A DNA stretch of 64,000 nt from an uncultured Tenacibaculum sp. (GCF_947504135.1 NZ_CANNGG010000003.1:124001-188000), one strand, 5' to 3'; positions 28,334 through 36,678 are shown, counted from the stretch's first letter. The notes: generated by a model from the letters alone, not told the origin. Made by a program: numbers and translations.

Positions 28334-29160
28334 CTTGTTACGACTACTAATTGTAAACTGCTCTTTATTTTACTAGTTATTTCTGTAGAGAATTCTTTTT
28401 TTCGGTAATTGGTAACCGATTGAATTCCTATGATTGCATTTGTGATGAAAACTTCGTCAGCCTTTTGAATCTCGAAAGGAGAAATAGTCGTTTCTTCAAT
28501 TGTATAGTCAGGGTGCTTTTCAATAATTTCTATTACTTTTTTTCTAACAATTCCTTTAATACACCCCTCTGTTAAAGCTGGTGTTTTCACAACATTTCCT
28601 TTAACTATAAAAAGATTTCCATTAATCGCTTCTACAACTCCTTTTCTTTCATTCAACAAAATACAGTTGTCTAAATCATTTTCTTCAGCAAAAACAGCCG
28701 CTAATGTATTTAACATTTTATTGGTTGTTTTTACCGTAGACAACAGTCCTGAATAATTATAGAAGTCTTTAAAAACGTCAACTTTGTACACTTTTTTATC
28801 AGTAAATTCTATCGGACTACCTTCAATAATATAATCAATTTCGTTTGTTACAGGCGTATACAAACCTCCATCTTTTCTAAAAACAGTTAATCGAATTCTA
28901 TACGTTGAAGCCTCTGATAATTCTTTTACTACTTTGGTAATTTCTTCTTGTAAAAATTCAAGAGTAAATTTCATCGGAATCTTCATACGAAGCATACGCA
29001 TTGAAGCCATTAACCTAAAATAATGATCTTCTAAAAAAACTACTTTCCCATTTACTACTTTAATGGTTTCAAAAATAGCATCACCGTATTTAAACGCTCT
29101 ATTTTGGGTTGAAAGTTTTACTTCGTTCTCTGCAATTAAAGCTCCGTTAAAATTTACCAT
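28330..29160 (-). CDS. Aminotransferase class IV (aminodeoxychorismate lyase / branched-chain aminotransferase type)
   Basis: A 276-residue fold-type IV PLP enzyme. FKYGDAIFETIKVVNGKV at residues about 23-40 matches 4-amino-4-deoxychorismate lyase. The PLP-binding lysine is probably in TVKTTNKMLN, and EAINGNLFIVKGNVVKTPALTEGCIKGIVR gives the cofactor phosphate loop. PabC (folate pathway) is most likely, but D-amino-acid or branched-chain aminotransferases share these motifs. It converges on yqgE. Confidence 0.8.
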   Translation of the reverse strand: MVNFNGALIAENEVKLSTQNRAFKYGDAIFETIKVVNGKVVFLEDHYFRLMASMRMLRMKIPMKFTLEFLQEEITKVVKELSEASTYRIRLTVFRKDGGLYTPVTNEIDYIIEGSPIEFTDKKVYKVDVFKDFYNYSGLLSTVKTTNKMLNTLAAVFAEENDLDNCILLNERKGVVEAINGNLFIVKGNVVKTPALTEGCIKGIVRKKVIEIIEKHPDYTIEETTISPFEIQKADEVFITNAIIGIQSVTNYRKKEFSTEITSKIKSSLQLVVVTS

Positions 29161-29210
29161 TTCTTAAAAAAAATTTAAATGCAAACTTACAATTTAGGGA
29201 AGTATTAGCC

Positions 29211-29238
29211 ACAAAAAAACTCGACAATTTGCCGAGTT
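29211..29238 (-). terminator. Terminator of the START-like gene
   Basis: AACTCG (29218-29223) pairs with CGAGTT (29233-29238); on the minus strand the stem is followed by a T run. It separates the START-like gene from the aminotransferase gene downstream. Confidence 0.75.
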
Positions 29239-29268
29239 AATCTTTTAAAAAAAGGAATCTTACCAATA

Positions 29269-29652
29269 TTAAGCTCCTATATTATGCTTTAATGCTTCTA
29301 TTTGATTTTCCCAAAGCATTTTTGCTTCTTCAACATCATCTTCATCATCAGCAAAATCAGTAACAATAACCGCTACATCTTTTGTTAATGGGTCAACTTG
29401 TATTTTAAACTCAAAATAACTATCATCGTCTTCACTTTCTGTCCACTTAAACTTAATACGTTCATCCGTTTTTTTGGTTAAAATTTTAGCTTCTTCTTCA
29501 GAACCATCCCAAAAAAAAGTAATGATTTTACCTCTTGAATTTACCTTATCTGCAAACCACTCTTCTAACCCTGCTGGTGTTGCAAAATATTGATATAGCA
29601 TGCTTGGTGAAGCATGTATAGGAAACTCTAACTCAAATTTTACTTTACTCAT
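29269..29652 (-). CDS. START-like (SRPBCC) domain protein
   Basis: A 127-residue single-domain protein with the SRPBCC/START-like helix-grip fold: KFELEFPIHASPSMLYQYFATPAGLEEWFAD at the N terminus, an acidic middle (SEDDDSYFEFKI) and a long C-terminal helix (AKMLWENQIEALKHNIGA). Such small proteins are conserved in Bacteroidota. They may bind a hydrophobic ligand; the ligand is unknown. It is a single gene divergent from tRNA-Met. Confidence 0.8.
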   Translation of the reverse strand: MSKVKFELEFPIHASPSMLYQYFATPAGLEEWFADKVNSRGKIITFFWDGSEEEAKILTKKTDERIKFKWTESEDDDSYFEFKIQVDPLTKDVAVIVTDFADDEDDVEEAKMLWENQIEALKHNIGA

Positions 29653-29714
29653 CTATTTTTTTGTTTGATCGCCAATATAGATAATTATTTTTTAAAAAAA
29701 AATTTAATGTTTTG

Positions 29715-29744
29715 TTGTCAAAATCTAAAAAGTATTTATATTTG
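29715..29744 (+). promoter_or_regulatory. tRNA-Met promoter
   Basis: TTG at 29715-29717, 19 bases, TATATTTG at 29737-29744: a near-perfect Bacteroidota promoter. The next bases GCACCCGCAA are shared with the tRNA-His promoter. Confidence 0.85.
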
Positions 29745-29756
29745 CACCCGCAATCA

Positions 29757-29830
29757 GGCGAGGTAGCTCAGTTGGTTAGAGCGCAGGATTCATAACCCTG
29801 AGGTCGGCAGTTCAAATCTGCTCCTCGCTA
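29757..29830 (+). tRNA. tRNA-Met (anticodon CAT)
   Basis: 74-nt cloverleaf. Acceptor GGCGAGG pairs with CCTCGCT (G1-T72 wobble); D-arm GCTCAGTTGGTTAGAGC; anticodon loop TTCATAA; T-loop TTCAAAT; discriminator A. CAT could also be Ile2 (lysidine-modified). The absence of an initiator-type unpaired C1 favours elongator Met or Ile2. Confidence 0.93.
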
Positions 29831-29831
29831 C

Positions 29832-29862
29832 AAAACCCAAATCTTTTGATTTGGGTTTTTTT
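29832..29862 (+). terminator. Terminator after tRNA-Met
   Basis: Perfect 12-bp stem AAAACCCAAATC, loop TTTT, GATTTGGGTTTT, then more T. It serves the tRNA and, in reverse, the convergent acetyltransferase gene. Confidence 0.9.
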
Positions 29863-29866
29863 GTAT

Positions 29867-30298
29867 TTATACTTTACTGTACATTTTAAAATGAACACCT
29901 ACCTTTTGCACCTTAAACTTCTCACCTATAATTACGAAATCTAAATTTTCATAAAACCCTACTGCTTCTTCTCTTGCATTACACCACAGAACGTCTATGC
30001 TTTTAGTTTTTAAAATGCTTTTTGCCTCTTCTAGTAGTAACTTTCCTGCCCCCATACCTCTAACTTCTGGCAAAGTAGCCATTCCTCTTAATTGATATTG
30101 CAATCCTTTAATAGCTTCTGTTTTATTTTGAATAAAAGAAGCTACACCTACCAACTTAGTTTTGTAAAAAGCTCCTAAATGAAATGTACTTCCATACTCA
30201 TCTTCTTTAAACTTATAAGGTAAATCTATATTATTACGCAAAACCGTTAATCTAATATTATAAGTTTCTTGAGCTGATATATTTTTTATTTTTATCAT
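29867..30298 (-). CDS. GNAT-family N-acetyltransferase
   Basis: A 143-residue GNAT enzyme. The acetyl-CoA loop is in ATLPEVRGMGAGKLLLEEAKS (about residues 79-99, R/Q-x-x-G-x-G/A form), followed by a WCNAREEAVGFYENLDFVIIG strand-helix typical of the fold's end. Substrate is unknown. It is divergent from a second GNAT gene 29 bases away, so a shared promoter region controls both. Confidence 0.85.
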   Translation of the reverse strand: MIKIKNISAQETYNIRLTVLRNNIDLPYKFKEDEYGSTFHLGAFYKTKLVGVASFIQNKTEAIKGLQYQLRGMATLPEVRGMGAGKLLLEEAKSILKTKSIDVLWCNAREEAVGFYENLDFVIIGEKFKVQKVGVHFKMYSKV

Positions 30299-30327
30299 CT
30301 AAAATTTCTTTAATCCAAAAATACAGA

Positions 30328-30774
30328 ATGAATATAAAATTTAACCTCATTAGTAAAGAAGATATTCTTATTATCCTTCCTCTTTTACATAAAGTTAACA
30401 CCACAACACCACATGATATTTTAAAAAACAGAGTGATAGAAATGGTAGCATACCCTAACTACGAATGTATAGGTGTTTATGACAACAACAAGCTTATAGG
30501 TATTTGCGGGCTTTGGTATAGTACTAGGCACTATATTGGTAAAAGTGTAGAGCCAGATCATGTAGTTATACATGAAACTTATAGAGGTAAAAGTGTTGGA
30601 AAACAGCTTTTCAAGTGGATATACAATTACACTAAATCTAAAGGGTGCGAGGCAGTTGAATTAAACACGTACACTGCTAATAGGAAGTCTCATAAATTTT
30701 ATTACAACGAAGGTTTTGAAATTTATGGTTTCCATTTTTTAAAAGTTTTACGAGATGATAAAAACTTTTATTAA
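30328..30774 (+). CDS. GNAT-family N-acetyltransferase
   Basis: A 148-residue GNAT enzyme with DHVVIHETYRGKSVGKQLFKWIYNY as acetyl-CoA loop (about 92-116) and ELNTYTANRKSHKFYYNEGFEIYGFHFLK as the last strands. It is a different subfamily from the divergent neighbour. Substrate is unknown. Two hairpins follow the gene. Confidence 0.85.
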   Translation: MNIKFNLISKEDILIILPLLHKVNTTTPHDILKNRVIEMVAYPNYECIGVYDNNKLIGICGLWYSTRHYIGKSVEPDHVVIHETYRGKSVGKQLFKWIYNYTKSKGCEAVELNTYTANRKSHKFYYNEGFEIYGFHFLKVLRDDKNFY

Positions 30775-30859
30775 AGCTACAAAAATTACAATTTCTTATT
30801 TTTTAAAAGTATTATTCTTTTTATTCTATTATTCATTAAATTCTAAATATCTCTGTAAT

Positions 30860-30886
30860 ACTTAAGAGACGTCTTAAGTTCTTTTT
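30860..30886 (+). terminator. Hairpin after acetyltransferase gene
   Basis: ACTTAAGA, four-base GACG, TCTTAAGT (30860-30879), then TCTTTTTC. The low GC of the stem makes it a weak terminator; an operator is an alternative. Confidence 0.5.
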
Positions 30887-30898
30887 CATAGCAATTTT

Positions 30899-30927
30899 CC
30901 CACTCAATATTTTGAGTGGGTTCTTTT
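30899..30927 (+). terminator. Strong hairpin terminator
   Basis: CCCACTCAA (30899-30907) pairs with TTGAGTGGG (30912-30920), then TTCTTTTTT. It lies before the small membrane protein gene and argues against a start codon inside the stem. Confidence 0.85.
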
Positions 30928-30980
30928 TTATAATTTATACTACAATTTTATTTTTCTCTATTTTTAATAATTTTGCTCAC

Positions 30981-31208
30981 ATGTATAAAGTTTTCATAGA
31001 TACATTATTCTTAATATTCTCTTTCTTTTTTATCAGAAAAGGTTCAAGTTTTCTTATAAATAGATCAAGAAACTTCCATAAAAAATATAAAACAACTCTA
31101 GCTGATAAAGACAAATTATTTAAATTTTTCCAATTCTTTTTCTATATCCTTTCATGGGGCACTATTATTTTAATCTTTATTATTTGGGTCAAGTTTCTTT
31201 ATTCTTAA
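30981..31208 (+). CDS. Small two-helix membrane protein
   Basis: A 75-residue frame from the ATG at 30981 (MYKVFIDTLFLIF to IWVKFLYS). Two hydrophobic segments (about 2-18 and 50-70) enclose a basic loop, KKYKTTLADKDKLFKFF. A longer version from a TTG at 30912 would start inside a terminator stem and is rejected. A TAATTTTG box ends 5 bases before the ATG, so the message would be nearly leaderless if that is the promoter. Family not recognised. Confidence 0.5.
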   Translation: MYKVFIDTLFLIFSFFFIRKGSSFLINRSRNFHKKYKTTLADKDKLFKFFQFFFYILSWGTIILIFIIWVKFLYS

Positions 31209-31271
31209 TAATCTATAAATTTTAAACACAGTATAATCGATATTCTATTTATTACTTATTAACCCCCAACA

Positions 31272-31302
31272 TGAACTATCTTTTAAAATAAAAGATAGTT
31301 CA
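31272..31302. terminator. 14-bp perfect hairpin
   Basis: TGAACTATCTTTTA (31272-31285) and its complement (31289-31302) with a 3-base loop. It lies between the convergent small membrane gene and the AraC gene and probably ends the former transcript, though the T run is missing. Confidence 0.6.
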
Positions 31303-31323
31303 CTTAAAAGTTTGAGTATAAAA

Positions 31324-31355
31324 ACAAAAAGAGGCTACATGTAGCCTCTTTTTGT
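31324..31355. terminator. Perfect 32-bp palindromic terminator
   Basis: ACAAAAAGAGGCTACA followed by its exact complement; T runs flank both sides. It is placed just after the AraC gene's stop on the minus strand. Confidence 0.9.
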
Positions 31356-31373
31356 CAAAAAAAATGAAATATA

Positions 31374-32390
31374 TTATGCTGTTGCAGCTAACTTAATTCT
31401 AGATTTGTATTCTGTAGGAGTGCAATTGTATTTTTGTTTAAATATCTTACAAAAGTAACTTCTACTAGAAAATCCTACAGAATAAACTATTTGTGATATG
31501 TTTAAATCACTATTTTTTATTAATTCTTCTGATTTTTTTACTCTTTCTGTCCTTATAAAATCATTCACAGTTGTATTATGCATTAATTTAAATCCTTCTT
31601 GAAGCTTTGAGGAAGTTACTCCTGTTTTTTTACATAAATCTTCTATAGTAGTTGCTCTTTCTGGATAATTTTTTATGTACGTAGAAATTTCTTTTATCTC
31701 TTGCATTTCTCTTAGCGTTAAACTCCCTGTAGGCTGTTTAGAATTCTTCAAATCTCTTTTGTACTGTTGTATTTCTAGAGCTAAAACCATATGTACTATA
31801 CCTTCAATTAGTAAACTACGCATTATCCCATCTTCTTTTATCTTCGTTACTTGCTCTATTTTTTCTGCTATTTTTAAATTATGAGAACTAATAAAAACAT
31901 TATTTTCTTTTTTATTTTTCACAAAAGTTTCAAACAACTCTTGATGAACTGTATTTTTTTTAACTGAAGCTGTTAATTCGTAAGCTGTTATAAGAGTAAC
32001 AATTACATTTGTTTCTTTTTTAAAGTAAATGGTATTTTTAGACGATGTTATGTTTGACATAAAACCTATCTGAAACGGCTCTAATGTTGTTTTTTTGTTT
32101 TTCTTAGTAAACTGATGCGCTATTTTACCTTTACTACAATAAGCTATATTTACTGCTTTACTAATATTTGTATTTATATTTAGGGCTATATCTTCATTAA
32201 AAGTAACATTAAACTCTAAATATGAAATGTTATTTTTTAGTAAAACACCTCTCACTTCACCATAACCAATTTCATTATCAAAGGTTAAGCAATGCTCTTT
32301 GAAACATTTTTTATATGAAGCTGATAATTGCTCTTTTAACTGACCAAACGTTTTTACTATTGAACTGCTATTTATGTGAAGTGTTTTCAT
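31374..32390 (-). CDS. AraC-family transcriptional regulator
   Basis: A 338-residue regulator. The N-terminal 200 residues form a sensor-like strand-rich domain of unknown ligand. The C-terminal 100 residues are an AraC double helix-turn-helix: TTIEDLCKKTGVTSSKLQEGFKLMHN and LNISQIVYSVGFSSRSYFCKIFKQKYNCTPTEYK. A 40-residue gene lies just upstream in the same direction. Its upstream region (32577-32645) carries two 21-bp-spaced direct half-sites that also occur before the lipoprotein gene at 33137, a likely own operator. Confidence 0.92.
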   Translation of the reverse strand: MKTLHINSSSIVKTFGQLKEQLSASYKKCFKEHCLTFDNEIGYGEVRGVLLKNNISYLEFNVTFNEDIALNINTNISKAVNIAYCSKGKIAHQFTKKNKKTTLEPFQIGFMSNITSSKNTIYFKKETNVIVTLITAYELTASVKKNTVHQELFETFVKNKKENNVFISSHNLKIAEKIEQVTKIKEDGIMRSLLIEGIVHMVLALEIQQYKRDLKNSKQPTGSLTLREMQEIKEISTYIKNYPERATTIEDLCKKTGVTSSKLQEGFKLMHNTTVNDFIRTERVKKSEELIKNSDLNISQIVYSVGFSSRSYFCKIFKQKYNCTPTEYKSRIKLAATA

Positions 32391-32430
32391 GTCTACTCTT
32401 TTTAGGTTAATAAATTAGTTTTTCTTTATT

Positions 32431-32553
32431 CTAACATTTTTTCTTTTTTGGTGTTTTTGCTTGTGAAGCTAAGTTTTGTAAATATTCTGTTTTAGCTACT
32501 ATCTTACCTACTTTAGCATTTAACCCTTGCTTATCATATACTCTAGTCTTCAT
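32431..32553 (-). CDS. Small basic hypothetical protein before AraC gene
   Basis: A 40-residue frame, MKTRVYDKQGLNAKVGKI to AKTPKKKKC, on the minus strand. It ends 41 bases before the AraC start and sits directly downstream of the shared promoter element, so it is the first gene on that transcript. Eleven of 40 residues are Lys or Arg and the last residue is Cys. It may be a real small protein or a translated leader that tunes the AraC gene. Confidence 0.5.
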   Translation of the reverse strand: MKTRVYDKQGLNAKVGKIVAKTEYLQNLASQAKTPKKKKC

Positions 32554-32576
32554 TATATTTCGTTATTAATTACATT

Positions 32577-32645
32577 ACAAAAATGCAACCAATACACGCA
32601 TTCTTCGTTACACAATTTTTGCTTTGTTTTATATAATTCTTAGAA
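32577..32645 (-). promoter_or_regulatory. Promoter and AraC-type operator, copy A
   Basis: Minus-strand promoter with a -7-like TGCATTTTTGT (complement at 32577-32587), 24 bases, then a 34-base block (32612-32645) that matches copy B at 33198-33231 in 29 positions without a gap. Half-sites of the GTGTTATATAAT type sit at 32605-32616 (weak) and 32626-32637, 21 bp apart. Confidence 0.6.
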
Positions 32646-32715
32646 ACAATTAAAACACGTGTAATTATTGATGTTTAGATTACTTTACAAAAAAATATAT
32701 TGGTATTTTTTAAAC

Positions 32716-32747
32716 AAAAAAAGATCTCTATGTAGAGATCTTTTTTT
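32716..32747. terminator. Bidirectional terminator
   Basis: A-run, GATCTCTA, TG, TAGAGATC, T-run: 13-15 bp perfect stem just after the lipoprotein gene (minus strand). Confidence 0.9.
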
Positions 32748-32765
32748 ATTATTATTTATAATTTA

Positions 32766-33137
32766 TTATCGTTTACAGTTTGCACTCCACGACTTCCCAT
32801 CTTTGGCCATCTTTATATTTAAAGAACTTTCATCTATTACAATAAGACTAGCCTCATCCCAATCTAACTCAAACTTATTTTCACCTTTTTCTATTTCTAA
32901 ACCACTAATTGATGGTATGTCGTCAGAAAAAATAAAATTGTATGTATCTCCTGTTTTAGCTACTGTAACACTTCCATTTTCTGCCGAAATTGAGTTTTCT
33001 CCATTATCATAAGAAACACTTCCTTCATATGTACCTACAAATAAATCATTATCTTTTGGATCATCACTTTCACTACATGCTGTAACTGTTAATAAAACTA
33101 CTCCTAAAATGCTTAATAATTTGATTAAATTCTTCAT
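32766..33137 (-). CDS. Small lipoprotein, DUF-type beta protein
   Basis: A 123-residue lipoprotein: lipobox LLTVTAC (Cys21) followed by an acidic SESDDPKDND linker. The mature part is strand-rich (FVGTYEGSVSYDNGENSISAENGSVTVAK), like small lipocalin-like proteins of Bacteroidota. Function is unknown. Its promoter region shares the element found before the neighbouring AraC transcript, so it is a likely target of that regulator. Confidence 0.75.
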   Translation of the reverse strand: MKNLIKLLSILGVVLLTVTACSESDDPKDNDLFVGTYEGSVSYDNGENSISAENGSVTVAKTGDTYNFIFSDDIPSISGLEIEKGENKFELDWDEASLIVIDESSLNIKMAKDGKSWSANCKR

Positions 33138-33162
33138 GTTTTTCTTGTTTTTAAATTATACT

Positions 33163-33231
33163 ACAAAGATGCAGTGTATCTAAAAACCGTGTGTTATATA
33201 ATTTTTACTTTGTGTTATATAATCTTTAGAA
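33163..33231 (-). promoter_or_regulatory. Promoter and AraC-type operator, copy B
   Basis: Minus-strand promoter of the lipoprotein gene: TGCATCTTTGT (complement at 33163-33173), 24 bases, then the 34-base block at 33198-33231. Two exact direct repeats GTGTTATATAAT (plus-strand reading) lie at 33191-33202 and 33212-33223, 21 bp apart, which is the spacing of AraC-type half-sites. Confidence 0.65.
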
Positions 33232-33248
33232 TTCATTAAAAACTTAAA

Positions 33249-35399
33249 CTATGCTGGTAAATATATTGTAAATACAGCACCACTACCTTTTATTCCTGTA
33301 GCTTGAATGTATCCTTGATGTTTTAATACAATTTTTTTACAAATAGCTAATCCTATACCTGTTCCAGAATATTCATGCTTTAGATGTAAACGTTGGAACA
33401 TTTCAAAGATTTTATCTCTCATATTATTGTCAAAACCTATACCATTATCTATTACTTTAATTAAATAATATGTTTGATGATTTTTTACGAAAGGCTCATC
33501 AATATCAATAGCTTCAATTTTTTTAGAAGTTATGGTTACTTTTAGATCCTTTTCTTTATTACGATACTTAATTGCATTAGATATTAAATTGTTAAATAAC
33601 TGATTTAACTGAAATTCTATCCCTTTTACAGCAGGCAATTCTGTATACTCTAAAACAGCATTAGCTTCTTCTATAGTTAATGACAAGTCATCTATTACAT
33701 CTTGTAGTACATTATTTAAATTTACTAACGACAAATCGTCTTCTTTTCTATTTATTCTAGAAAAAGACAATAAATTATTTATTAATGTACGCATTCTTAA
33801 ACTAGCGCTATTAGCCCTTTCAATATACTGTTTGTTTTTTTCTGATAACTCATCATCATTTGTGAGCCTTGACAGATACATTTGTACTTTTCTTAATGGT
33901 TCTTGTAAATCATGACTTGCAATACGATTAAAAGATTCTAACTCTACGTTTTGATGTACTAATTCAGCATTTTTTTGTTGCAACTGCAATTCTGTTTCTA
34001 CCTGTTTAGTTACATCTTGAATTATCCCAATCATCGTTATTTTGTTGTCATGTTCATTAAATGCACCGTTTGTATACAAATGTTTTATTACATTTTCTTT
34101 CGTTATTACTCTAAAAATAAATTCAACCGCCTGCTCTTTTTGATAAGCTTCGTTTATATTCTTATCATAAAGCTCTAAATCATCTGGATGTACAAACTCC
34201 CTAAACTTTACAGAAGAAGAAGCGAACTCTTGTGGTTTATATCCTAAAATCCTATAAACATTATCTGACAAAATAGTATGGTCTACTTTCATAAACCATA
34301 TATAACTCCCCATCTCAGCTATTTTCTCTGCTTCTTTTAATAAATCATTACTTAATTTTAATTCATGATTTAATTTAGATAAGTCTTTCTCATATTTTCT
34401 TGATTTTGATATGTCTGATATAATCACTTTTATATCATCTTGAGAAGGAAAAAAACGTCTTAAATATGTTATTTTTTCTTCATCTACATCAATTTCAGAA
34501 ACTTCTTCTATTGATTTCTGTAAGGAAAAGAAATCTATTAATTTTTGTAATTCTCCTGATACTTTTAACTCAGGATAAACTTCAGTAACCAGCCTACCCA
34601 ACAGTTCTTTACTATTGTAACCATATATTTCTTTCGCACTACTTGCATATTCAATTTTAAAGTCTATTACCTCTTTATTATTATCATAAACAGGAGTATA
34701 AACTCTAACTATATCAGTAGAAGCATTTAAAATACTTTTTAAAAGTGAGTTTGTTTTAAAGTACAACTTACGACTCACAAACAATCTATATAAAGAAAAT
34801 AATAATAAAAGCAATGCAAAAGCAGACGATATAACCATCATTCTAATAACTGATTCATTCTTCTCTTCACGATAAGTTACTAGTTTAGAAATATCTTCTT
34901 TCTGTTGTTCTAAAATGTGTTTTTTTATAGAGTCTATTTTATGTAAAGAAGAGTTTATTCCTAAAATTTTCTTCTTTTTTATACTATTTCTTAAAGAACT
35001 AAAGGTAGTATCTAACTCTACTAAATTACCAAATAGTTTATTTTGTTCTTCCGCTATTTTATTAATACGCTCTAACTGTTTAGGCTTATTTCTAAAATCA
35101 AATAACAAACCTTGAATACTTATATATATATCGTTATTTATAGTATACCATTTATCTGGGTCTAATTTTCTTCTTAAAATAGCCGCTTCTAAATGCTCGG
35201 TTTGCATTAATTTATATTTTTTTGAAAGCTCCTCTAGCTTTATAAATTCATCATAATTAATTTTTGAAGAGTCTGTAGCATTTTGAAAGTCTTGAAAAAA
35301 AACATAAGACACTATAAAGACTACAAGTAACATACCTATAGCTATAGATGAAGTAACAACATAAGCTTTATTTGATTGAGTAAAACTATTTTCAAACAT
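33249..35399 (-). CDS. PAS-domain sensor histidine kinase
   Basis: A 716-residue membrane sensor. A helix at about 13-35 and one near 190-210 bound an extracytoplasmic helical domain. Two PAS domains follow (one with IVRVYTPVYDNNKEVIDFKIEYAS, one with YIWFMKVDHTILSDNVYRILGY). Then come the HisKA helix FNRIASHDLQEPLRKV with the phosphorylated histidine and an HATPase with DNGIGFDNN and GTGIGLAICKKIV. It starts 2 bases after the receiver gene's stop and belongs to the AraC/receiver/kinase operon. Confidence 0.92.
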   Translation of the reverse strand: MFENSFTQSNKAYVVTSSIAIGMLLVVFIVSYVFFQDFQNATDSSKINYDEFIKLEELSKKYKLMQTEHLEAAILRRKLDPDKWYTINNDIYISIQGLLFDFRNKPKQLERINKIAEEQNKLFGNLVELDTTFSSLRNSIKKKKILGINSSLHKIDSIKKHILEQQKEDISKLVTYREEKNESVIRMMVISSAFALLLLLFSLYRLFVSRKLYFKTNSLLKSILNASTDIVRVYTPVYDNNKEVIDFKIEYASSAKEIYGYNSKELLGRLVTEVYPELKVSGELQKLIDFFSLQKSIEEVSEIDVDEEKITYLRRFFPSQDDIKVIISDISKSRKYEKDLSKLNHELKLSNDLLKEAEKIAEMGSYIWFMKVDHTILSDNVYRILGYKPQEFASSSVKFREFVHPDDLELYDKNINEAYQKEQAVEFIFRVITKENVIKHLYTNGAFNEHDNKITMIGIIQDVTKQVETELQLQQKNAELVHQNVELESFNRIASHDLQEPLRKVQMYLSRLTNDDELSEKNKQYIERANSASLRMRTLINNLLSFSRINRKEDDLSLVNLNNVLQDVIDDLSLTIEEANAVLEYTELPAVKGIEFQLNQLFNNLISNAIKYRNKEKDLKVTITSKKIEAIDIDEPFVKNHQTYYLIKVIDNGIGFDNNMRDKIFEMFQRLHLKHEYSGTGIGLAICKKIVLKHQGYIQATGIKGSGAVFTIYLPA

Positions 35400-35401
35400 A
35401 G

Positions 35402-35848
35402 CTAAATTCTTAATAAAAAGTTATCTTTATTTAAATTTGAAGTTTGGTACTGCCAATTAATTTGCAGTACTTTTTTTATAACTTTCTTTAATTCTTTAAA
35501 AGATGTAGGTTTGTTTATGTATATATTAGCTCCATTAACAAACGCCTCTTCAATATCTTCTTCTGAAGAAGATGTTGAGTATATAGCTACTATTATACTT
35601 TGTAATTTTGGAGTTTTACGAATATCTATTAAGCATTCCATACCATTTTTAATAGGCATATTCAAGTCTAAAAAAATTAAATTTGGAAGCTCTTTACAAT
35701 CATTACACAAATAACTCATTAAATCTTGTCCATGGTTAAATGTTTTTAGCTCTGAGGCAATATTTATCTCCTCAATAGCATCTTCAAAAAACATACGATC
35801 ATCTATGTCATCGTCTGTTAAAATAATTTTTAATTTATCTTTAGCCAT
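35402..35848 (-). CDS. Single-domain response regulator (receiver only)
   Basis: A 148-residue receiver: TDDDIDD near residue 11, phosphorylated D61 in FLDLNMPIKNG, YSTSSSEEDIEEAF and K in INKPTSFKELKKV. It has no output domain. It resembles Rcp1-type receivers that pair with phytochrome-like kinases. It is placed directly before the PAS kinase and 17 bases after a small AraC gene, so the AraC protein may be the output, or the receiver may relay phosphate. Confidence 0.9.
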   Translation of the reverse strand: MAKDKLKIILTDDDIDDRMFFEDAIEEINIASELKTFNHGQDLMSYLCNDCKELPNLIFLDLNMPIKNGMECLIDIRKTPKLQSIIVAIYSTSSSEEDIEEAFVNGANIYINKPTSFKELKKVIKKVLQINWQYQTSNLNKDNFLLRI

Positions 35849-35865
35849 AATTAACTAATACCTGA

Positions 35866-36408
35866 TTATTGGTTACGTTTTTCCACTATACGTTTAAAAG
35901 TAGAAGTGGTAAGTCCAGTTACTTTTTTAAACTGCCCTGACAAATGAGCGACACTACTATAGTTTAATCTATAGGCTATTTCAGTTAATGTTAAATTACT
36001 ATTTAACAATAATTCTTTAACTACATCTACTTTTCTTAAAATTATGTAGTTTTCTATTGAGGTGTGGTTTGATTCAGAAAACAAGTTAGATAAATAAGCA
36101 TACGAATAATTTAACTTATCAGACAAATAATCAGAAGCATTCATCCTTGCTGCTGCTTCATCTTTCAACATCTCATCAATAATTATTTTTATTCGCTGAA
36201 CAACATCTAACTTTTCATCGTTAGTAATATCTATTTTAAAAGGAGCTAATAATTCTTTTATTTTTTCTTTTTCATTTAAAGAAAGTTCCTTTTCAAAAAC
36301 TACTTCTTGAGAGCTTGTTACATAAAAGGGCAAGCTTAACTCTTTTAAATGATACGTTAAAAAAGATTTTAAAGCTGTGTTAGCATCAAATTTTAAATAA
36401 ATTTTCAT
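35866..36408 (-). CDS. Small AraC-family regulator
   Basis: A 180-residue protein. The C-terminal half is an AraC helix-turn-helix pair (ASDYLSDKLNYSYAYLSNLFSE and LTLTEIAYRLNYSSVAHLSGQFKKVTGLTTSTFK). The N-terminal 80 residues are short for a ligand domain and begin with a strand MKIYLKFD. In Bacteroidota such short forms often lie beside PAS kinases and receiver-only proteins. It is the first gene of the operon. Confidence 0.85.
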   Translation of the reverse strand: MKIYLKFDANTALKSFLTYHLKELSLPFYVTSSQEVVFEKELSLNEKEKIKELLAPFKIDITNDEKLDVVQRIKIIIDEMLKDEAAARMNASDYLSDKLNYSYAYLSNLFSESNHTSIENYIILRKVDVVKELLLNSNLTLTEIAYRLNYSSVAHLSGQFKKVTGLTTSTFKRIVEKRNQ

Positions 36409-36678
36409 GTCAATTTACATTATTAAATACTACTCTTCCCTCCAAACAATCAAAAGTAGTTTTTTTTAAACTTTTACAAAGCCTCTTAAATGATTATTTT
36501 ACTTTTTATTTTTTAATGTAAAGTTAAAATGAACTTAAAAAACAATTTAAATTAATAAAGTATCTACTAAAAAACACTTAACATAATATTATATAAGCTC
36601 TTTTTTTTTCTTTTTGAGTTAAAAAAAAACTATACTTTCCTCAACTTTGTACATAATAATTTTATAAAGATTAGACAG

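Noticed and set aside
30912..31208. Longer start (TTG at 30912) for the small membrane protein
   Set aside because: The start would lie inside the stem of a strong terminator; the ATG at 30981 is better.
32668..33012. A 114-codon plus-strand frame at the lipoprotein locus
   Set aside because: It is antisense to a lipoprotein with signal peptide and own promoter, and begins in a terminator.
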